From: Corinectria fuckeliana
Taxonomy: Eukaryota; Ascomycota; Sordariomycetes; Hypocreales; Nectriaceae
DNA length: 64,000 nucleotides
Assembly: GCA_019137255.1 (NCBI GenBank)
Contig: WPDH01000184.1
Coordinates: 383 to 64,382, forward strand
Direction of reading: 5' to 3'
Below the pieces are notes generated by a model. It saw nothing but the letters and a program-made list of their open reading frames with translations, made no database searches and was not told the DNA's origin. The position numbers and the translations under genes were made by a program. The stretch's first letter is position 1. Each line of letters starts with the position of its first letter. Of the stretch, positions 57,808-64,000 are shown piece by piece.

Positions 57808-59746
57808 ATGGCTTCCAAATCTTCTGGAGAGATGCCGTCCAACATCGGCGGCGAAAAGGGTGGCCAGGCCACTGACTATGATCAGGGCTCCGCCGTCCAC
57901 GATACTGCCGATGGCATCGCGTACGAACAAGAGAGCTTCAGGACCCGCAACGGTCTTAACCTCGAGTCCTTCAAGCGCCGCAACTATGGCGAAGGCGTTA
58001 TCGAACTCGACCGTAAGATGAAGCCTCGCCATCTTCACATGATTGCCATTGGTGGCTCGATTGGTGCTGGTTTCTTCGTTGGTTCCGGTGGCGCTTTTTA
58101 CAAGGGCGTAAGTCAACTTCCCATATACCGGCTGTCTCGATGGCTAACTCTGAAGTAACAGGGCCCTGGTTCTGTCCTTGTGGATTTCTTAATCATCGGT
58201 ATCATGATGTTCAATGTCGGTATGTCGCAACTCCCTCTTCCTTCGTGTCGACTATCATCGGTCCATTCAACGCTCGCCCTTGGGGTGTCATTGTGTATCC
58301 CGCTTGGTAGCTGCCATACTCCGTACTTCGTTCTCAGACCTGACCTTTGTGCCTTGCATAGTCTTCGCTCTTGGTGAGCTCGCTGTCATGTTCCCCGTCT
58401 CTGGTGGCTTTTACACCTACTCCGCTCGTTTCATCGACCCCTCGTGGGGTTTCGCCATGGGTTGGAACTACGTCTTCCAGTGGGCTGCTGTTCTTCCGCT
58501 GGAATTGACTGTCTGCGCCATCACCATCGAATACTGGACCACCTCTGTCTCTTCCGCCGTCTGGATCACAATTTTCCTCCTTGCGATCGTCTTCATCAAC
58601 GTCTTTGGCGCCCTCGGCTACGCCGAAGAAGAATTCTGGTCGTCCGTGATTAAGCTTGGAGCTACTATCGCCTTTATGATTATCGCTCTCGTTCTCGTCC
58701 TTGGCGGCGGCCCCGAGAGCGGCCAATTTTCCGACTACCAGGGCGCCAAGCTCTGGTATGAGGGCTCAGGCGCCTTCAAGAACGGCTTCAAGGGCTTCTG
58801 TTCCGTCTTTGTCACTGCTGCTTTCTCCTTTGCCGGTACTGAGCTTGTCGGCCTTGCCGCTGCTGAGTCGCGCAACCCTGCCCAGGCACTTCCCGGCGCC
58901 ATCAAGCAGGTCTTCTGGCGTATCACCCTCTTTTATATTCTCGGCCTCTTCTTTGTCGGCCTCCTGGTCAGTGCCGATGATCCGAGACTGCTTAGCGAAA
59001 AGGCCTACTCTGATCCCAAGGCTTCGCCCTTTGTTCTGGCTGCCGAGTACTCGGGTCTCAAGGGCTTCAACCACTTCATGAACGCCATCATTCTTGTCTC
59101 TGTCCTTTCCATTGGTGTTTCCGCCGTCTATGGTGGCTCCCGAACCCTGACTGCGATGGCTCAGACTGGATATGCTCCCAAGTTGTTCAGCTACGTCGAC
59201 AAGAGTGGCCGCCCCCTCTTCTCGGTTTCGATCATCATCCTCCTGGGTGCCCTCGCCTATGTCAACCTTTCTGCCAACGGTCCCGTTGTCTTCGACTGGC
59301 TCCTGGCCTTGTCTGGGTTGTCGACCCTCTTTACCTGGGGTTCAATTTGCTATGCCCACATTCGCTTCCGCAAGGCTTGGGCCTACCACGGCCACACCCT
59401 CGACGAGATCCCTTTCCAGGCTGTCGGTGGTGTCTATGGCTCGTGGCTCGGACTTATCCTTATCGTTCTTGTTTTGATTGCTCAGTTCTACACTGCCATC
59501 ATTGCTGGCCCCGGTAAGCCTGGCATGGGCACGGTTGAGGGCTTCTTCAAGTCGTACCTTGCCTTCCCCGTCGTCCTTTTCTTCTGGGCGGTCGGATACC
59601 TTTGGAAACGTGAAGGCATCCTCAGAACGACCAAGATCGACGTCGACACTGGCCGACGTGAGCACAACTGGGATGAGATCAACGCCTACCGAGCTAAGGT
59701 TGCGGGCTGGCCGAAGTGGCGTCAACTCCTCAACAAGATTATGTAA
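57808..59746 (+). CDS. amino-acid permease (YAT/GAP1-like, APC superfamily)
   Basis: A plasma-membrane amino-acid/proton symporter. Three exons, 57808-58107, 58162-58219 and 58362-59746, with introns of 54 and 142 nt, give 580 residues. The cytosolic N-terminus ends in RKMKPRHLHMIAIGGSIGAG, the APC substrate-binding signature entering TM1. Further marks are ELAVMFPVSGGFYTYSARF (TM3 region), FSFAGTELVGLAAAESRNP (TM6) and SVLSIGVSAVYGGSRTLTAMA (TM8). About twelve membrane segments are visible, with the cytosolic C-terminus ending NKIM. Substrate range cannot be set from sequence. Lysines in the N- and C-terminal tails could serve ubiquitin-driven endocytosis. The ATG at 57808 has a good CACCATGGC context. 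Confidence 0.94.
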
Positions 59747-61153
59747 GGGAGCACATTTGGATTGGGACTTCTCAACCACATGTTGGCCGGCACGCTTTTG
59801 TAAGCAAGGGCGGCATGGGCTGAAGGAAGGTTTCGCTGTTATTTACTCTCCCGTATACCATTGCGTGCTAGATACCATGTGCTGTGAGCTTTCGTAGCAA
59901 ACGAAAGAAAATTTATCGCGTTTTGTTCAGCATATAGGCTATCTTGATGGACCGTGCCGCATCATTTATGTGCCAGGGTGAGTGAGGTGGTGTGGTAGGT
60001 TATATCCAAAACCGGAAAGGCGGATCGGAGAAAAGGGTGAGCGGGTGGGCGCTGAGCGCTACTACTTTAGGCAGAGTTGCAGAATAAAAACCTGGAGAAA
60101 GGGTGGAGATAATGAGAAGAGTGATAGCGAGGAGCATGGAATCGCGGAGGAGAAAGAAAAGAGCCACGAGCTGCAAGCAATGATGATCATATCATAACAT
60201 AATTACGGTTTGCCGTTGGCGCCTTACGCCGGACATTACAAGTGGGACCGCGCCCTTTGAAAGGCAGCGCTCTCTGAAAGAGTTGTGGATACATGCGTGG
60301 GCCTTTGTTGTCGTTCAGTGAGCGATTCCATGTCTACGTTGTGCGTGTCTAGGCCCTACAAACTGTGTCATTTGGCAAGTCGAGTTTATAAAAAGGGCCG
60401 TAGGATCAGGCTTCGTGGGTGGTGGACAGAATGGGCAATGAAAAAGGGAGGGCTAGGTTAGGTCAAAAGCATAAGAATGCCTCCTACCTAAGTAGTCAAT
60501 CGCCCTGAGGTAGAGCGGGACGGGATGGATGGGAGGAAGACGGAGAAATCCGGGGTAATGTATTCAGATGTGCGGATGTTTATACTTCGCAGAAACCGAG
60601 TCCCCCATCCGTCCACAGCCTTGAATGCGGCAAATATATTATTACCCCGGGCTTTCCACTCCACGCAGATAAGGTGTGAGGATTAACGGGTAGTACCGAG
60701 TACGTACGAGTTACATGATGAAAATTGGAGGATGCGGGGGAACGACGAGATGGGGACCTTTTTACATAAGAAAAGAAGAGGGTTGCATGGCTCGTGCGGG
60801 GATAGTAGATTAGATGGGAAATGGAGGAGAGCGCTTTTGGGACAACCACACTGTGCTTTCGGCCTAAGTAGCAAGTAACGATGGAGAGTGTCAAAACTGC
60901 CTCGTCTGCTCGTCCCAATGCCTCATAAGCTGTGCCATCTTCCATTGTTGTCGTACTCACATGAGCCTTCATCATTTCTCCACTACCTTTCTCGCCAGGC
61001 CCTCAACTTCGTTCTGGAAAGCAGGACAAAGTTAAGAGATTCTATACGAAGTACTTCGCTGCTCGTCCTGAAGAGGGGCCATCGACGTACTACTTAGAGG
61101 GTTGGAGGCAAGATCTCATTGTATGTCTCCCGGCCCATTACTCGCGCAACTGA
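59747..61153. other. intergenic
   Basis: No coding region was recognised. It is the 3' flank of the permease and of the HET pseudogene. TACTTCGTA/TACGTACGA-type words occur near 60700 and 61046-61056. Confidence 0.5.
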
Positions 61154-62841
61154 TCAAATCTTTGGTCGATCAAGCTGACACTCGTCCAACAGTTTGACTT
61201 GAGCCGTAATCTGAAACACCTGAGGCCAAGGCTCATCCGCCCTTGCTGAAACCTCATATTCATGCCCATAGCTTCGGTACTTCATCTTCGATCGGCGGAC
61301 CTTCCCACTAGGAGGATGAAGAGCAGCAAAGCTTACAGGGTTTCCCGGAGGTCCACACTCTTCCGAGAACGGGTCGATGAATCGTTTGGGCATGGATTTG
61401 CCTTGTAAGTCTTTCGCATCACGGAGACTGAGACCTATTTCAGACTGATCGTTCAATCTGCAAAGGATGACGAAGTCTGTGCTAGCTTCCGTGGGGATTT
61501 CATGCGCCGTGCGCGGCTCGATTCTGAATGTTACGCAAAACCTAATAAAGCAAACAAAATTTGGAAGACGGTAGATGTAAAGCATTCTTCCTTCTGCGTG
61601 CCAGAATGTCTTGGGGACGCCCTTGACGCTGTGGATTCTCAGAGTACCGGTATCTTTCGCAAATTTGACGCAAATGCGGCGATTTGTGTGAGCAGGCACC
61701 CTTGAACGGGTAGCATCCTTATCCAAAGCCAAATATATAGGTCTTTGAGAACCAACGAAGGCCTTGTTGCCCACTGCAGTCTGTCGGGGCCAGTGTCGGA
61801 AGTAGGTGTCGGCAATTCGCTTCAGGTATATTCCAACGCTCGTCGGGGCTCCATCCCGTCCTTGTACGCGGAAGCAATGCTGGTTCATGAAGAAAATGTC
61901 ATCGGAGAAGTGGGCAAGGGGCGCGTTGATTTTGAGTCCCTTGTTGGTGATGCTGATCTCGCCCCGAAAGCCGAACTGCTGTTTTCTGATACGACGGTAC
62001 CACAGCCAAGGAACTCCTTTGGAGCTTGAGCCAAAATGCCTCGAGGTAGTGATCTTACCTCAGTTGTCCAAGCGAAAAGTGACAGATCGGTGGTCCCCTT
62101 CAGAATTTCCTCCTGCAGCCGAGCAAAGGCACGAGACCCTTCACCATAGAGCATGGGCATATTAACGTCGAACAGTCCCAACAAGCAGTATGCCATGTCT
62201 TCGATGCGAGTTGCCTCCCGCGTGCTTGCCCAGGACATGTGTCTTGCCAGTAGGATGTCCATCAAAGGTGTTTCTCCGTCGAGAACATCTTTGCCGACGC
62301 CAGTAATGGCCTCGATCTCTTGTGCAGCGTCGTGTTTCGTTCCTATCAAATTCCATTCGGAATCATAGAAGTCGACAATAGCCGGCGCGATGAGCTCCTG
62401 GAGAGTCCAACCCCTTGAGAACCAGCGACAGCTCCGCACCCGGTCGGATGCCCCGAACAGTTTACTTCCGCTGCCAGATGCCTCTGGTAGTTCTGTTGTA
62501 GCTGGCAGGTCTGAGAGGGATGCTAAACAAACGACGGCATCTCTATACTAGTGAAATACGGAATTCAGAGCTTCCGAGAGCTCGGCACTTGAAGACTTGT
62601 CTACGCAGCACGTATCCACCCAAACGTAGGGGATATCTCTGTGCAGCGCGATCCGACAGGTTGCTTCAATCTTGGAGAAGCCTTTTGTCTTCTTTCGAGC
62701 AAAGGTGAGGTCCCTCATGTCCTCAAAGGTCACTTCGTCTCTTTCGTCTCCTTCCCACGTGTGCGACAAGATAACATAGCGGGGTTTCGATGGGCCGTTG
62801 AAGACCTCAAGCTTTAGCTTCCTTGCGTTGATGAGTCTCAT
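61154..62841 (-). pseudogene. HET-domain (heterokaryon incompatibility) pseudogene
   Basis: Intact relatives trigger cell death after fusion of unlike hyphae. Reading begins at the ATG at 62841 (MRLINARKLKLEVFNG). The HET domain is clear: ILSHTWEGDE, VWVDTCCVDKSSSAELSEAL and FSRGWTLQELIAP, then MAYCLLGLFDVNMPMLYGEG and the C-terminal HET-E-type region (FFMNQHCFRVQG and onward). Three breaks are visible. A TAG at 62548-62550 stands where the family has Trp before YRDAVVCL. Near 61980-61990 the frame slips by one base between GCGTVVSEN and FGFRGEISITNKGLKIN. Near 61911-61922 it slips again before FSDDIFFMNQHC. No plausible intron removes any of them. The Trp-to-TAG change (TGG to TAG) is a CpA-to-TpA change on the opposite strand, as RIP makes. 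Confidence 0.82.
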
Positions 62842-62944
62842 GCTGCTCCGTTCCTTGGTGGCTCTATATGGGATGACGTTGAAATGCAAAATATTGTCAT
62901 CGATAAATCCGGGCGAAGACGAGGAGTTCCAGGTCAGTGAAGGG

Positions 62945-63125
62945 CCAGGGAAATTGAAGCTGAGGATAAAGCTCAGGCCGTCATGAACTTAGCTGTCCAG
63001 ATGAATACTAGACTTGACCAGATGCACGCTCGATTTAACCAGGTTGACACTCGATTTAACTAGATCAACAGTCAACTTGATCAAACGAAGCTCTCTTATC
63101 AGCATGATATATCTATGACTCGACC
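62945..63125 (+). pseudogene. relic of a heptad-repeat coiled-coil coding sequence
   Basis: One plus frame reads KAQAVMNLAVQMNTRLDQMH, then ARFNQVDTRFN, a TAG, and INSQLDQTKLSYQHD. The LDQ/FNQ spacing is that of a seven-residue coiled-coil repeat, and the DNA shows an imperfect ~21-nt periodicity (GATTTAACCAG / GATTTAACTAG). The stop at 63060-63062 replaces what the repeat predicts as CAG. No start or family could be fixed. It overlaps the upstream side of the HET pseudogene, so it may be the tail of a second dead gene. Confidence 0.35.
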
Positions 63126-63204
63126 GGGACTCCCGTCTATCGGGCTACATATGATGAGATACCAGAGCCACAACTCATCGAAAAGACATCCGAAATATCA
63201 TAAA

Positions 63205-63286
63205 GCGTAATTGGTTTAGTGGTAAAATTCTCCGTTGCCATTCGAGCAACGTCGGGGAGCCCTGGGTTCGATTCCCAGATTACGCA
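63205..63286 (+). tRNA. tRNA-Gly(GCC) with 11-nt intron
   Basis: The acceptor arms GCGTAAT and ATTACGC pair fully, followed by discriminator A. The D arm is GTTT/AAAT with AGTGGTA loop, the anticodon stem CTCCG/CGGGG (one G-U pair), the T arm CTGGG/CCCAG with TTCGATT loop. The anticodon loop reads TTGCCA, interrupted after position 37 by TTCGAGCAACG, giving anticodon GCC. The mature RNA would be 71 nt, normal for tRNA-Gly. An intron directly 3' of position 37 is the canonical nuclear position. Box A (TTTAGTGGT) and box B (GGTTCGATTCC) are intact. Confidence 0.92.
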
Positions 63287-63297
63287 TTGCACAGGTT

Positions 63298-63306
63298 CTT
63301 TTTTTT
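63298..63306 (+). terminator. RNA polymerase III terminator
   Basis: A run of T residues begins about 12 nt after the tRNA end, as expected for Pol III termination. Confidence 0.8.
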
Positions 63307-63821
63307 CTCCTTCGCCAATTATGATAAGTGATGTCAACGTTGATGCTTTTGGCGTTCATTCTTATTTTGCTCCTCTCGAGGAAGTTGAAAGGGTGGGTGG
63401 TGCAGATGCTCTATTATGCTAATATTTTTACGCGGTCCTAATCTCCTAATGCTACTTACTACCCTCATGCCCCGAGGCCCCCACTGCTCTGCCTTTAATG
63501 ACAGCGAGACGATAATCAAAAAGGGAAAATGAGAAATGGGGAGTGAAAGTCTACGTAGCCATGGGACATGTAGCCTGAATAGCACGGCTTAGTTAATAGT
63601 TCTATGCCCACTCGACTAAGAACAACCCGAAAGGGACAGAAATGCCCAAGTCAACAATCCTTCAGCTAAAAAAATATGATGCATCGTGTCTTCCACTTTG
63701 GCCGCCAGATTTAAGGAGATCGCCCAAAATACGCAAGACCCATCAGTCCCTAGACGCCATGACGCTAATTTCATGATACAGGAACAAACATGGCAATCGT
63801 AAACAGCTTTTGGTATTCAAT
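63307..63821. other. intergenic
   Basis: This lies between the tRNA gene and the 3' end of the next minus-strand gene. No coding region was recognised. Confidence 0.5.
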
Positions 63822-64000
63822 CTATCGCTCAACCATGACGCGTACGTCTCCCACAGCCGCCCTCGCCATCTTCTTCAGCAGCGTCCTCTCGTCCGCCTCG
63901 CGATACCGCTCCCAAGTGTCCAGTCCTTCCTTGGCCTGGATGCTCAGCGTCTCGTAGCCCTGGCGGATGACCCCGGTGACCTCCTGCGTGGTCAGGCTAG
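63822..64000 (-). CDS. C-terminal end of an unidentified protein (partial)
   Basis: A minus-strand frame open from the window edge ends with TAG at 63822-63824 and gives the last 58 or so residues: SLTTQEVTGVIRQGYETLSI, then a Glu/Lys/Arg-rich helix (DTWERYREADERTLLKKMA) and VGDVRVMVER. GC-rich third positions and helical composition match neighbouring genes, so it is probably real. The family cannot be named from this fragment. An intron within it cannot be excluded. Confidence 0.6.
   Translation of the reverse strand, partial: SLTTQEVTGVIRQGYETLSIQAKEGLDTWERYREADERTLLKKMARAAVGDVRVMVER

Noticed and set aside
62548..62586. An intron removing the TAG in the HET gene (GTATTT..TTTAG)
   Set aside because: It would be under 40 nt and would delete the conserved YRDAVVCL block.

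Overview
This is nuclear DNA of a filamentous ascomycete, most likely a Sordariomycete and probably Hypocreales. The evidence is short introns (about 50-140 nt) with GT..AG ends and CTAAC-like branch points, fused bifunctional tryptophan synthase, the mating-fusion protein PRM1, HET and DUF7730 family genes, and an AT-rich island whose repeats differ almost only by transitions, as repeat-induced point mutation (RIP) leaves them. The species was not identified.

Layout. 1-1.79 kb: gene-free RIP-like island with two diverged copies of a ~205 bp repeat. 4.3-14.5 kb: conserved housekeeping block with PRM1, tryptophan synthase (5 exons), mitochondrial ribosomal protein bL28m, a coiled-coil protein sharing its divergent promoter, and mitochondrial aspartate aminotransferase with a 3-nt and a 10-nt exon. 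16.4-30 kb: alpha-glucoside-type sugar permease, DNAJC28-domain (DUF1992) mitochondrial protein, secreted arylsulfotransferase-family protein, and a 1162-residue disordered protein. 33.3-41 kb: type II membrane protein with an SGNH-like look, an APP1-type phosphatidate phosphatase-like protein, and two neighbouring DUF7730 genes, one broken by a stop. 41.3-42.7 kb: argininosuccinate lyase pseudogene with three CAG-to-TAG stops and two internal deletions. 45.8-46.3 kb: KGD4/YMR-31. 46.3-57.8 kb: gene-poor, holding one small Cys-rich repeat protein with a PPxY motif and a possible gene relic. 57.8-59.7 kb: amino-acid permease. 61.1-63.8 kb: a HET pseudogene, a heptad-repeat relic, and tRNA-Gly(GCC) with an 11-nt intron. 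The window ends inside the 3' end of another minus-strand gene.

The genes are a usual fungal mixture rather than one pathway cluster. Three belong to amino-acid metabolism (tryptophan synthase, aspartate aminotransferase, the dead argininosuccinate lyase), and a CPC1/Gcn4-type TGAGTCA lies upstream of tryptophan synthase. The most notable signals are the 3-nt exon, the RIP-like nonsense mutations in otherwise normal-GC pseudogenes, and the GGCCFSDR repeat protein. No secondary-metabolite cluster, CRISPR array or intact transposon was seen.
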